A stretch of 64,000 nt of DNA. Origin: Burkholderia cepacia (GTDB lineage Bacteria > Pseudomonadota > Gammaproteobacteria > Burkholderiales > Burkholderiaceae). Below, in pieces: positions 30,524 through 41,097 of this stretch. Location: NCBI RefSeq assembly GCF_001039005.1, contig NZ_LDWR01000033.1, positions 1-64,000 on the forward strand, in the 5' to 3' direction. The position numbers and the translations under genes were made by a program. The notes beneath the pieces were generated by a model. It made no database searches. It was not told the origin of the DNA and saw nothing but the letters and a program-made list of their open reading frames with translations. Position 1 is the first letter of the stretch, and each line of letters opens with the position of its first letter.

Positions 30524-30880
30524 TCAGGCGGCCTGCGTCCCGCACCCGGGACAGAAACGCGCGTCGGCGGCCAGCGCCGCGTGGCAGCGGCTGCACGCCT
30601 TGCCGCGTTGCGCCGCACCGCACTGCGTGCAGAAGCGCGCATCCGCCGCGTTGAGCGCGCCGCAGCCCGCGCAGGCGAGCTGGCTCAGCGGCACGTTGCC
30701 GCCCTGCCCGTCGGCCGGCGCCTGCCAGCCCCAGCCATACCGATCGCGGCCGCGCGCGTCGTGGCCGCCATGTCCTTCCCGGCGCTGCCCGCCGTGATGC
30801 CCGCCACCGTGGCCGCTGCTGCCCTGCCCACCGCCATGGCCACCGCCGTGGCCGCCCAGGATCCGTTTCAGAAAGCTCAT
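30524..30880 (-). CDS. Small Gly/His-rich protein with double zinc ribbon
   Basis: A 118-residue protein of unknown function. Residues about 9-40 are almost only Gly, His, Ser and Gln (GGHGGGHGGGQGSSGHGGGHHGG), a possible metal-binding tail. The C-terminal half has two CxxC zinc ribbons: CAGCGALNAADARFCTQCG and CSRCHAALAADARFCPGCG. It begins 10 bases after the stop of the zinc/cadmium ATPase gene on the same strand, so the two are almost certainly one transcript under CadR. A zinc buffer, chaperone or sensor role is an inference from composition and position. Confidence 0.75.
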   Translation of the reverse strand: MSFLKRILGGHGGGHGGGQGSSGHGGGHHGGQRREGHGGHDARGRDRYGWGWQAPADGQGGNVPLSQLACAGCGALNAADARFCTQCGAAQRGKACSRCHAALAADARFCPGCGTQAA

Positions 30881-30890
30881 CGCCCGCTCC

Positions 30891-33470
<2,580 letters not shown>

Positions 33471-33500
33471 GACAACCTCCTTTGTGGCTTGACGGTGTAG

Positions 33501-33531
33501 AGTTAACACCCTGAAGCCACTACAAGGTCAA
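33501..33531 (-). promoter_or_regulatory. MerR-type promoter/operator of cadA (CadR site)
   Basis: On the minus strand TTGACC (33531 to 33526) and TTAACT (33506 to 33501) are separated by a 19-base spacer. That over-long spacer is the hallmark of MerR-family promoters. Within it an imperfect palindrome, ACCTTGTAG and CTTCAGGGT around TGG, is the expected CadR site. It lies 31 bases before the cadA start codon and about 20 bases upstream of cadR. Confidence 0.85.
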
Positions 33532-33551
33532 CCCTTACACGGGAGAAAGGC

Positions 33552-33983
33552 ATGAAGATTGGCGAACTGGCCAAAGCGGCCCGCTGCACCCCCGAAACGA
33601 TCCGCTTCTACGAGAAAGAGGGGCTGATGCCGGATGCGGAGCGCACCGACTCGAACTACCGCAACTACACCGACCTGCACGTCGAACGGCTGCGCTTCAT
33701 CCGCAACTGCCGCGCGCTCGACATGGCGCACGACGAGATCCGCGCGCTGCTGCAGCTCACCGACGTGCCGGCCGACCGCTGCGATTCGATCAATTCGCTG
33801 CTCGACGACCATATCGGACACGTCGACGCGCGCCTCGCGGAACTCACGCATCTGCGCGACCAGCTCACTGAATTGCGCCGCCAGTGTGTCGGCGAGCATT
33901 CGGTCGAGGATTGCGGAATCGTGCACGGTCTCGCGACGATGGAAACGGTCGCGCCGGCCGCGAAGCGTTCGCACCTCGGCTGA
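33552..33983 (+). CDS. cadR: MerR-family metal-responsive regulator, CadR/PbrR type
   Basis: A 143-residue activator. The N-terminal winged helix-turn-helix (KIGELAKAARCTPETIRFYEKEGL) is followed by a long dimerisation helix and the metal-binding loop. Cysteines C77, C112 and C121 fit the CadR/PbrR-type triad (C77, C112, C119) that binds Cd, Zn or Pb. It lies divergent from cadA with the MerR-type promoter between, so it should untwist that promoter when metal is bound. GGGAGAAAGG before ATG 33552 supports the start. Unlike P. putida CadR it has no His-rich tail; the His-rich region is in CadA. Confidence 0.92.
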   Translation: MKIGELAKAARCTPETIRFYEKEGLMPDAERTDSNYRNYTDLHVERLRFIRNCRALDMAHDEIRALLQLTDVPADRCDSINSLLDDHIGHVDARLAELTHLRDQLTELRRQCVGEHSVEDCGIVHGLATMETVAPAAKRSHLG

Positions 33984-34013
33984 AACCCTTGTGAAATAAG
34001 ATAGTCTAGTTGA

Positions 34014-34051
34014 GAATAGTTATATTCTTACTAGATATATCATAACTATTC
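34014..34051. promoter_or_regulatory. A/T-rich perfect inverted repeat before the PadR gene (candidate operator)
   Basis: GAATAGTTAT (34014-34023) and ATAACTATTC (34042-34051) are perfect inverted 10-base arms with an 18-base A/T-rich spacer. The right arm ends directly at the PadR ATG. The stretch 33998-34051 is strikingly A/T rich for this genome and probably holds the gene's own promoter, so PadR bound here would block its own expression. Confidence 0.6.
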
Positions 34052-34624
34052 ATGTCAACGAGCCGCCCGTCCTCGCTTGCGCTGGCCGTCCTCGCAACGC
34101 TCACCGAAACGCCGATGCATCCGTACGGGATGCTGCAGCAACTGAAGGCCCGCGGGTACGACGAAGTCGTCAACGTGCGGCAGCGCACGAGCCTCTACCA
34201 GACGATCGACCGGCTGCTGCGCGACGGGCTGATCGCCGTGCACGACACCGAGCGTGACGGCGCGTTTCCGGAGCGCACGCTCTATGCGCTGACCGAGGCC
34301 GGGCACGCGGCCGGGCAGACCTGGCTGCATGCGCTGCTCGCCGAGCCCGCGCGCGAGTTTCCCGCCTTCGGCGCCGGCCTCGCGTTCCTGCCGCTGCTCG
34401 ACGCCGACGATGCACGGCACCAGCTCGAGCTTCGCATTGCCCGACTCGACGCCGAGCGCGAGCGCCTCGAAACGCTGCGCAACGCCGCGCAGGCCGACCA
34501 GGTGCCGCGCCTGTTCCTGCTGCAGAACGAACATGCGCTCGTGCTGCTCAACGCGGAGCTCGACTGGGCGCGCAGCGTCGTCGAACACCTGAAGATCGGC
34601 GCGCTGCGCTGGGTGGACGGCTGA
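34052..34624 (+). CDS. PadR-family transcriptional regulator
   Basis: A 190-residue regulator. The N-terminal winged helix-turn-helix has the PadR pattern (LALAVLATLTETPMHPYGMLQQLKARGY, then RTSLYQTIDRLLRDGLI and a wing with RTLYALTEAG). The helical C-terminal half (about 110-190) forms the dimer interface in this family. The regulated gene is not adjacent: cadR ends 68 bases upstream and the next genes are convergent. An inverted repeat touching the start codon suggests it represses itself. PadR-family repressors often control phenolic-acid enzymes or drug pumps; the ligand here is unknown. Confidence 0.85.
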   Translation: MSTSRPSSLALAVLATLTETPMHPYGMLQQLKARGYDEVVNVRQRTSLYQTIDRLLRDGLIAVHDTERDGAFPERTLYALTEAGHAAGQTWLHALLAEPAREFPAFGAGLAFLPLLDADDARHQLELRIARLDAERERLETLRNAAQADQVPRLFLLQNEHALVLLNAELDWARSVVEHLKIGALRWVDG

Positions 34625-34662
34625 CAAAAAACGCAGGCCGATTCCCGCCGGCAGCGGGAATC
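34625..34662 (-). terminator. Candidate terminator of the aminotransferase/FAD-oxidase operon
   Basis: Read on the minus strand, GATTCCCGC and GCGGGAATC form a nine-base-pair stem (34662 to 34640), followed about nine bases later by six T residues. It lies just after the stop of the FAD-linked dehydrogenase gene and between convergent genes. Confidence 0.5.
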
Positions 34663-34669
34663 GCCCCTG

Positions 34670-36100
34670 TCAAAGCACCTTGCCGGGGTTCAGGATGCCG
34701 CGCGGGTCGAGCGCGGCCTTCAGGCACCGCATCAACCCGATTTCCGCGTCGCTGCGCGTGTGCGCGAGATAAGGACGCTTGAGCACGCCGATGCCGTGCT
34801 CGGCCGACACCGAGCCGCCCATGTCCCGCACCACCGCGTACACGCAGTGATCGAGCGCGTCGACGTCCGCGTCGGTCATGCCGGCCAGCGACACGCCGAT
34901 ATGCACGTTGCCGTCGCCGACATGGCCGAAGAACAGGCACGTGGCGTCCGGCCAGCGCGCCCGCAGCGCCGCCTCGCAGCGCTCGGCGAACGCGCCGAGT
35001 TCGCCCGTCGGCAGGCTCACGTCGAAGTTGACGAGATGCGGTAGCGCATCGATCGCGAGACCTTCGCGCAGCGTCCACAGGTCGCGCGCCTGCCGCTCCG
35101 ACGTCGCGAGCACCGCGTCTTCCACGAGTCCTGCGTCGATCCCGGCCGCGAGGCCGGTTTCCAGCGCATGGTGCGCATCGCCGCCCGGCGCGCTCGTCGC
35201 GCATTCGATCAGCACCGCGAAACCGCCGTCGCCCGCGAACGGCGCGGCCACGCCCGGCGTGTGATGCGCAACGTAGTCGTAGAACGACGGCCACATCGCC
35301 TCGAAGCTGACGACCTCGGGCAGCGTACGCATGCGGTTCCACAACCCGGCCACCGCGTCGTAGTCGCGCACGCGACAGAGCGCCGTGGCCGGCGCGGCGA
35401 GCAACGGATGCAGCCGCAGCACGGCGCGCGTGACGACGCCGAGCGTCCCCTCGCTGCCGATGAACAGCTGCTTCAGGTCGTAGCCCGCGTTGTTCTTCAG
35501 CATCCGGTTCATCGACGACACGACCGTGCCGTCCGCGAGCACAGCCTCGAGCCCGAGCACCTGCTCGCGCATCATCCCGTAGCGGATCGCGCGCGTGCCG
35601 CCCGCATTGGTCGCGAGCATGCCGCCGATCTGGCACGAGCCGCGCGCACCGAGATCCACGCCGAACGTGAAGCCCGCCGCTTCCGCGGCCTCCTGCACCG
35701 TCTGCAGCGGCGTCCCGGCGCGCACGGTCATCGTGCCGGCCGCCGCGTCGAGCGCGTCGATGCCGGCGAAGCGCTCCATCGACAGCACGATCTCGCCGCC
35801 GAGCGCGACCGCACCGCGCGCGAGCCCCGTCAGCCCGCCTTGCGGCACCACCGGCTGGCCAAGCCGCTCGCACAGCGCGAGCGTGCGCGACACGTCGTCG
35901 ACGCTGCGCGGGCGCACCAGCGCGCGCGGCCGGACGCCGGCCGCCTCGTTGTACGCGGTGAAGTAGCGTGGATCGATGTCGGCCGAGCGCGTGACGAGCG
36001 CATCGCCCAGTTCGGCGACGAGCGCGGCTTCGAGCGCCTCGCCCGACAGCGGCGCACCGCCCTGCGCGCTACCCGCGGCGGCCGTTTCCCGGTTCTGCAT
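34670..36100 (-). CDS. FAD-linked 2-hydroxyacid dehydrogenase (GlcD/D-lactate/D-2-hydroxyglutarate dehydrogenase family)
   Basis: A 476-residue flavoenzyme of the VAO/PCMH family. The FAD-binding domain has RPRSVDDVSRTLALCERLGQPVVPQGGLTGLARGAV and GMLATNAGGTRAIRYGMMREQVLGLE. The C-terminal FAD-oxidase domain ends with CLFFGHVGDGNVHIG and GGSVSAEHGIGVLKR, where the His residues form the metal/substrate site. It oxidises a D-2-hydroxyacid to a 2-keto acid; the exact substrate is open. It lies 13 bases after the binding-protein gene, at the end of a three-gene operon with the aminotransferase at its head. Confidence 0.88.
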   Translation of the reverse strand: MQNRETAAAGSAQGGAPLSGEALEAALVAELGDALVTRSADIDPRYFTAYNEAAGVRPRALVRPRSVDDVSRTLALCERLGQPVVPQGGLTGLARGAVALGGEIVLSMERFAGIDALDAAAGTMTVRAGTPLQTVQEAAEAAGFTFGVDLGARGSCQIGGMLATNAGGTRAIRYGMMREQVLGLEAVLADGTVVSSMNRMLKNNAGYDLKQLFIGSEGTLGVVTRAVLRLHPLLAAPATALCRVRDYDAVAGLWNRMRTLPEVVSFEAMWPSFYDYVAHHTPGVAAPFAGDGGFAVLIECATSAPGGDAHHALETGLAAGIDAGLVEDAVLATSERQARDLWTLREGLAIDALPHLVNFDVSLPTGELGAFAERCEAALRARWPDATCLFFGHVGDGNVHIGVSLAGMTDADVDALDHCVYAVVRDMGGSVSAEHGIGVLKRPYLAHTRSDAEIGLMRCLKAALDPRGILNPGKVL

Positions 36101-36113
36101 CGCGCGTCCCCGG

Positions 36114-36902
36114 TTACTTCGTCGAGATGTCGATATCGCCGAAATACTTCAAGCCGAGCGACTTCACCGTGCCGTCCGCCTTCAGCTTGTCGATCGCCGC
36201 ATCGAGCTTCGCCTTCAGCGCGTCGTCGCCCTTGCGCAGGCCGAATGCGATACCGCTGCCGAGGATCCGGTCGTCGTGCACGGGCTGGCCGACGAACGAG
36301 AAGCCCTTGCCGTCCGGGCGCGACAGGAAGCCGCGCTGGCCGGACGGCGCGAGCACGAGCGTCGCATCGAGGCGGCCCGACACGAGGTCCGTATACGCCT
36401 GGTTCTGGTCCTGGTACGGGACGATCGCGACGCCGGCCGGTTCCCAGTGCGCCTTCGCGTAGGTTTCCTGGATCGACGCCTGCAGCACGCCGACGCGCTT
36501 GCCCTTCAGCGATTCGGGTGTCGGCAGCAGGCCGCTGCCGGTGCGCGCGATCAGCTGGGTCGGCACGCGATAGATGATCGTCGTGAAATCGATCGCCTGG
36601 CGCCGCTGCTCGGTCGCGTTCATCGCCGAGTTGATCGCGTCGAACTTGCGGCCCTTCAGCGCCGGAATCAGGCCGTCGAACGACGTCTCGACCCATTTGC
36701 ACGACAGCTTCGCCGTCTGGCAGACGGCATTGCCGACGTCGATGTCGAAGCCCTGCAGGTCGCCGTTCGGCGCTTTCGATTCGAACGGCGGATATTGCGC
36801 CTCGAGGCCGAAACGCAGCGTCTGCGCATCGGCAAGCGCCGCGCCGGTGCCGATTGCGCACGCGAGTGCGAATGCGAGTTTCAGGGTTGCCGTGTGCTTC
36901 AT
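36114..36902 (-). CDS. Periplasmic amino-acid-binding protein (ABC transporter, family 3)
   Basis: A 262-residue exported binding protein. A signal peptide ends after ALA at about residue 24, followed by the type 3 solute-binding fold: LRFGLEAQYPPFESKAPNGDLQGFDIDVGNAV, then SFDGLIPALKGRKFDAINSAMNATEQR. This pattern is typical of lysine/arginine/ornithine or histidine-binding proteins. No permease or ATPase gene lies nearby, so it must work with components encoded elsewhere or serve another purpose. It is between the aminotransferase (52 bases) and the FAD-linked dehydrogenase (13 bases) on the same strand. Confidence 0.9.
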   Translation of the reverse strand: MKHTATLKLAFALACAIGTGAALADAQTLRFGLEAQYPPFESKAPNGDLQGFDIDVGNAVCQTAKLSCKWVETSFDGLIPALKGRKFDAINSAMNATEQRRQAIDFTTIIYRVPTQLIARTGSGLLPTPESLKGKRVGVLQASIQETYAKAHWEPAGVAIVPYQDQNQAYTDLVSGRLDATLVLAPSGQRGFLSRPDGKGFSFVGQPVHDDRILGSGIAFGLRKGDDALKAKLDAAIDKLKADGTVKSLGLKYFGDIDISTK

Positions 36903-36954
36903 CGTGATCTCCTTGTGCCTGGTCGATGCGACGTCCCCGCCGCCGGTTTCCGTA

Positions 36955-38109
36955 CTACAGCGAACGCAGCCGCCGCGCGCCTTCGACCAGCGTCGCGTCG
37001 TCCTTCGAAAAACTGAGCCGGATCACGCCGGCATCGGTGCCGTCGGTATAGAACGCCGACAGCGGAATCGTCGCGACGCGCGCGTCGCGGATCAGGCGCA
37101 GCACGAAATCGCTGTCGCTTTCGTCCGAGAAGTGCCGGAAGCGCGCGAGCATGAAGAACGAGCCTTCGCTCGGCAGCAGCTCGAAACGCGAATCGGCCAG
37201 CTCGCGCGCGAGCAGGTCGCGCTTGGCCTGGTAGAACGCCGACAGTCCGAGATAGCTGTCCGGCCGCGCGAGGATCTCCGCGAACGCGACCTGCATCGGC
37301 GTGTCGGCCGCGAACACCATGAACTGATGCACCTTGCGGATCTCGTCCATCAGCTCGGCCGGCGCAACGCAATGGCCGACCCGCCAGCCCGTCACGTGGA
37401 ACGACTTGCCGAACGACGACACGATCACGCTGCGCTCGGCCAGCTCGCGGTGGCGGGCCAGGCTCTGGTGCAACGCGCCGTCGAACACGACGTGCTCGTA
37501 CACTTCGTCGGACAGGATCACGATGCCGGTGTCGCGCGTGAGCTGCGCGAGCCGCGCGAGATCGTCGGCCGAGAACACGGTCGCGGTCGGGTTGTGCGGC
37601 GTGTTCACGATGATCATCCGCGTGCGCGGCGTGATCGCCGCGGCCACCTCGTCCCAGTTCACGCGGAAATGCTCGGGCGACAGCTTGATCGCGACAGGCG
37701 TCGCGCCCTGCAACCGCACGATCGGCGCATAGCTGTCGAACGACGGCTCGAAATAGATCACCTCGTCGCCCGGATGCACGAGCGCGCTGATCGCCGCGTA
37801 GAGCCCTTCGCTCGCGCTCGCGATCACCGTGATCTCGGTCGCCGGGTCGTAGCGCGCGCCGTACAGCGCCTCGGTCTTCTCCGCGAGCCGCTCGCGCAGC
37901 GACGCGAGCCCGGCCATCGGTGCGTACTGGTTGTGCCCGTCGCGCATCGCACGTGCGACGCCTTCGACGAGCGCCGGATCGGGCGCGAAATTCGGCGCAC
38001 CCTGCGACAGGTTCAACGCATCGTGCTGAGCGGCCAATTGGCCGATCACCGTGAAGATCGTCGTCCCGACGTCGGGCAGTTTCGAACGGGGCGCGGTGGC
38101 GCTTCGCAT
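36955..38109 (-). CDS. PLP-dependent aminotransferase, class I/II (methionine aminotransferase YbdL-like)
   Basis: A 384-residue aminotransferase. The PLP lysine is in VSSFGKSFHVTGWRVG. The pattern NTPHNPTATVFSADDLARL and ILSDEVYEHVVFDG with the cofactor-binding Asp and Tyr is that of the aminotransferase I fold. Overall resemblance is to YbdL-type methionine/2-keto-acid aminotransferases. It would convert an amino acid to a 2-keto acid, whose 2-hydroxy counterpart the downstream FAD-linked enzyme could handle. It heads the 38109-to-34670 operon. Confidence 0.88.
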   Translation of the reverse strand: MRSATAPRSKLPDVGTTIFTVIGQLAAQHDALNLSQGAPNFAPDPALVEGVARAMRDGHNQYAPMAGLASLRERLAEKTEALYGARYDPATEITVIASASEGLYAAISALVHPGDEVIYFEPSFDSYAPIVRLQGATPVAIKLSPEHFRVNWDEVAAAITPRTRMIIVNTPHNPTATVFSADDLARLAQLTRDTGIVILSDEVYEHVVFDGALHQSLARHRELAERSVIVSSFGKSFHVTGWRVGHCVAPAELMDEIRKVHQFMVFAADTPMQVAFAEILARPDSYLGLSAFYQAKRDLLARELADSRFELLPSEGSFFMLARFRHFSDESDSDFVLRLIRDARVATIPLSAFYTDGTDAGVIRLSFSKDDATLVEGARRLRSL

Positions 38110-38313
38110 GACTTCTCCTTCTGATGTCCTTCGGGCTGGCCCGCGCGCAGCGCGCGGCCCTGCATATCTCGCATGATTTAGCCCCAGTCAATATCGGCGG
38201 ACAATCGAAAGTTCGTCATGGCGGCCATGCATTTTTCTCATGCTGCCCGGTGTGAAGCATGCATCGACAAGACCGACCTGCCGGCCCGATATGCGAATCA
38301 GGCATTACCCCTA

Positions 38314-38600
38314 GGGCCTGTTCACGCTAATAACGGGCTTGCGCTGGCCACCAGAAGGGCCGAGCGCAAGGAATGCGACGAAGCGAATACTCGACGTATT
38401 CGCGAGGAGTATGACGCGGCGATCGGCCCTTCTGGTGGCCAGCCCCACGAATGAATTTTTCCAAACAGGGGAACGTGCCTTGCCGGCCGCACTGCGGCGT
38501 CGATCGTCGCTTGTTTGGCTCGGCCAAACGGCGCTCCTCACTCCTTACATTGCAACCGGCAAGGCACGTTCGCAAGCCCGTTATTAGCGGGAACAGGCCC
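38314..38600. mobile_element. MITE-like non-autonomous element with TA target duplication
   Basis: A 287-base element with 30-base terminal inverted repeats (38314-38343 and 38571-38600, one mismatch, both starting GGGCCTGTTC). It is flanked by TA at 38312-38313 and 38601-38602, as for IS5/IS427- or mariner-type insertion. It codes for no credible protein. Inside lie two further inverted repeats: 20-base perfect arms at 38344-38363 and 38423-38442, starting CTGGCCACCA, and 16-base arms GAACGTGCCTTGCCGG at 38471-38486 and 38556-38571. A smaller palindrome GTTTGGC-TCG-GCCAAAC lies near the middle of the second. It is inserted eight bases beyond the end of the TetR gene. A parent transposase is not in the window. 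Confidence 0.8.
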
Positions 38601-38609
38601 TAGGGCATG

Positions 38610-39278
38610 CTACCGGCCCGCCGCCGCCAGATACGCAAGCAGCACGGCCCGCAGTTCGCCGCGCAACGCGGCCATGTCGAGCGCGGGCCCGAGCGTCAGC
38701 AACGCCTGCGAGAGGCCGCCGTAGCAGACCGTGTGCGCCATCCGCGCAAGCCCGTCGAGCCGCGCGGCCGGCGGCGGATCGGCCGCGTGCGCGAGCGCGT
38801 CGCGCCACAGCGCGACATACGCGTCGTAGTGCCGGCGGTAGGCGGCGAGCGGCGACACCTGCCGCTCCAGCGCGAACAGCGCGCTCCACAGCGCCGCGTC
38901 GGCGCCGATCGCGTCGACCTGCAGGTCGACAAGCGCCATGGCGAGTTCGGCCCGCGGCGCACCGCGCAACCGCTGCGCCCTATCGCGCAGCCGGTCGGCC
39001 ATCGCCAGCACGTACCGGTGGATGCAGAGCGCCGCGAGGCTCTGCTTGTCGCCGAAATACTCGTAGAAGGTGCCGACGCTCACGCCCGCGACAGCCGCGA
39101 TCTCGCGGATCGTCGCCTTCACGTAGCCGCGTTCGAGCAAAAGCTGAACGAATGCCTGTTGCAGCGCATCGGAACTCGCCTGCGCGCGCGACTGGCGCGG
39201 CCGGCGGCGCAACGCGGGCGCGGGTTGCGCCGCCGGCTGGCCGGGCGGCGCCGGAACCTGAACATGTCGCGGCGGCAT
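38610..39278 (-). CDS. TetR-family transcriptional regulator
   Basis: A 222-residue repressor. After a Pro/Arg-rich leader (residues 1-33) comes the TetR helix-turn-helix at about 40-85 (ALQQAFVQLLLERGYVKATIREIAAVAGVSVGTFYEYFGDKQSL), then an all-helical ligand domain. It is divergent from the AidB-like/acyl-CoA synthetase pair, and many TetR proteins in that position sense acyl-CoA, so it probably controls that operon. Its stop TAG is at 38610-38612, only eight bases from the TA duplication of the MITE, which has probably replaced the gene's original terminator. Confidence 0.88.
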   Translation of the reverse strand: MPPRHVQVPAPPGQPAAQPAPALRRRPRQSRAQASSDALQQAFVQLLLERGYVKATIREIAAVAGVSVGTFYEYFGDKQSLAALCIHRYVLAMADRLRDRAQRLRGAPRAELAMALVDLQVDAIGADAALWSALFALERQVSPLAAYRRHYDAYVALWRDALAHAADPPPAARLDGLARMAHTVCYGGLSQALLTLGPALDMAALRGELRAVLLAYLAAAGR

Positions 39279-39398
39279 ATTTGCTACTCTGAAATCAGCA
39301 GGGAATGCGTTTTACCGGGAGCCGGAACCAGCGCCGCAGCGCCACCCGTGTTGGATGACGCCGGCCGCCCGCGAAGCATGAGACCGGAGACCACCTCG

Positions 39399-41051
39399 AT
39401 GACCGAATCGACTCACGCCGTCACGAACCAGTTCGACGAACTGACCGACTATAACCTCTTCGCGACGGACGTCGCGCTGCGCGACGCACTCGCCCGCGCG
39501 GGCGCCGACTGGGCCATGCCGCAACTCGACGCGTACGGTGCGCGGCTCGGCAGCGCCGACACCGCGCGGCTCGCCGACGAAGCGAACCAGCACACGCCGG
39601 AACTGCACACGTTCGACCGGCGCGGCCGGCGCATCGACCGCGTCGACTTCCACCCGGCATGGCACACGCTGCTCGGCCAGTACCGCCACGAAGGCTTCGT
39701 GTCGCTCGCGTTCCGCGAGTCGCGCCGCGGCCGCTGGGCCGCGACCGCCGCCGGCTTCTACCTGCATGGTCAGATCGAGGCCGGCACGCTGTGCCCGGCG
39801 ACGATGACGCAGGCCGCGATCCCCGTACTGCAGAAGGAGCCCGCGCTGTGGAACCTGCTGCGCGACAAGCTCTACAGCGACGACTACGATCCGCGCGACG
39901 TGCCGGTCGCCGACAAGCGCGCGATCTGGTTCGGCATGGGGATGACCGAGAAACAGGGCGGCTCCGACGTGCGCGCGAACACGACGCTCGCGACCGCCGT
40001 CGGCGCGGGCGGGCGCGGCGGCGAATACCGGCTGCGCGGCCACAAGTGGTTCTTCTCCGCGCCGATGTGCGATGCGCACCTCGTCGTCGCGCACACCGAA
40101 GGCGGCAGCCCGTCGTGCTTCTACGTGCCGCGCTGGCGGCCGGACGGCACGAAGAACGCGGTCGAGATCCAGCGGCTGAAGAACAAGGTCGGCAACCGCA
40201 GCAACTCGAGCAGCGAGATCGAGCTGAACGACGCGTGGGGGATCATGCTCGGCGACGAAGGCCGCGGCATTCCGACCATCATCGAGATGGCCACCTACAC
40301 GCGGCTGAACTGCGTGCTCGGCAGCGCGGCGATGCTGCGCCAGGGTGTCGTGCAGGCGATCGCGTACACGCGCCAGCGTCACGCGTTCGGCCGCGCGCTC
40401 GCCGAGCAGCCGCTGATGCGCACCGTGCTCGCCGATCTCGCGCTCGAAAGCGAAGCCGCGCTCGTGCTCGCGATGCGCCTCGCCGACGCGTTCGAGCGCG
40501 ACGACTCGCCGCGCGAACGCGCATGGAAGCGGATCGTCACGCCCGCCGCGAAATTCTGGGTCTGCAAGCGCGCGGTCGAGCTGACCGGCGAGGTGATGGA
40601 AGTGTTCGGCGGCAACGGTTATGTCGACGACGGCCCGATCGCGCGGCTGTTCCGCGAGGCGCCCGTCAACTCGATCTGGGAAGGCTCGGGCAACGTGATG
40701 TGTCTCGACGTGCTGCGCGCGGTATCGCGCGAGCCCGACGCGGCCGCCGCGCTGTTCGCCGAGCTCGCCGACCTCGGCGCGGGCGAGCCGCGCATCCGCG
40801 CGGCGCTCGACGCGCTGCGCGCGATGCTCGGCGCGCCCGCCGACACGCTGGAGGCATCGGGCCGCGTGTTCGCGCAGCGGCTCGCGCTCGTCGCGCAGGC
40901 GTGCCTGCTGCGCCGCGATGCGCCGGCGGCCGTCGCCGACGCGTTCGTCGCGACGCGGCTCGCCGCACCCGACTGGGGCCGCATCGCGGGTGGCTTCGAC
41001 CCGCACGCGATCGACGTCGCCGCGTTGCTGCAGCGCGCGTATCCCGCCTGA
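39399..41051 (+). CDS. Acyl-CoA dehydrogenase, AidB-like
   Basis: A 550-residue flavoprotein of the AidB branch of acyl-CoA dehydrogenases. Recognised parts are the N-terminal helical domain (FDELTDYNLFATDVAL), WFGMGMTEKQGGSDVRANTT in the FAD-binding beta domain, KWFFSAPMCDAHLVVA, and ELTGEVMEVFGGNGYVDDGPIARLFREAPVNSIWEGSGNVMCLDVLRA, where the E in REAP lies near the usual catalytic-base position. It may oxidise a branched or long acyl-CoA; E. coli AidB is implicated in alkylation damage protection, but the neighbouring acyl-CoA ligase favours a catabolic job. CGGAGA before ATG 39399 supports the start. The next gene begins 46 bases on. Confidence 0.88.
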   Translation: MTESTHAVTNQFDELTDYNLFATDVALRDALARAGADWAMPQLDAYGARLGSADTARLADEANQHTPELHTFDRRGRRIDRVDFHPAWHTLLGQYRHEGFVSLAFRESRRGRWAATAAGFYLHGQIEAGTLCPATMTQAAIPVLQKEPALWNLLRDKLYSDDYDPRDVPVADKRAIWFGMGMTEKQGGSDVRANTTLATAVGAGGRGGEYRLRGHKWFFSAPMCDAHLVVAHTEGGSPSCFYVPRWRPDGTKNAVEIQRLKNKVGNRSNSSSEIELNDAWGIMLGDEGRGIPTIIEMATYTRLNCVLGSAAMLRQGVVQAIAYTRQRHAFGRALAEQPLMRTVLADLALESEAALVLAMRLADAFERDDSPRERAWKRIVTPAAKFWVCKRAVELTGEVMEVFGGNGYVDDGPIARLFREAPVNSIWEGSGNVMCLDVLRAVSREPDAAAALFAELADLGAGEPRIRAALDALRAMLGAPADTLEASGRVFAQRLALVAQACLLRRDAPAAVADAFVATRLAAPDWGRIAGGFDPHAIDVAALLQRAYPA

Positions 41052-41097
41052 CGAACGCCCGTTCGTTCGCCTTCGTTCGCCCCGCCCGGAGCCCCCG

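Noticed and set aside
38311..38587. Short open frames inside the MITE-like block
   Set aside because: They read through the terminal and inner palindromes, have no ribosome binding site and give repetitive Arg-rich peptides.
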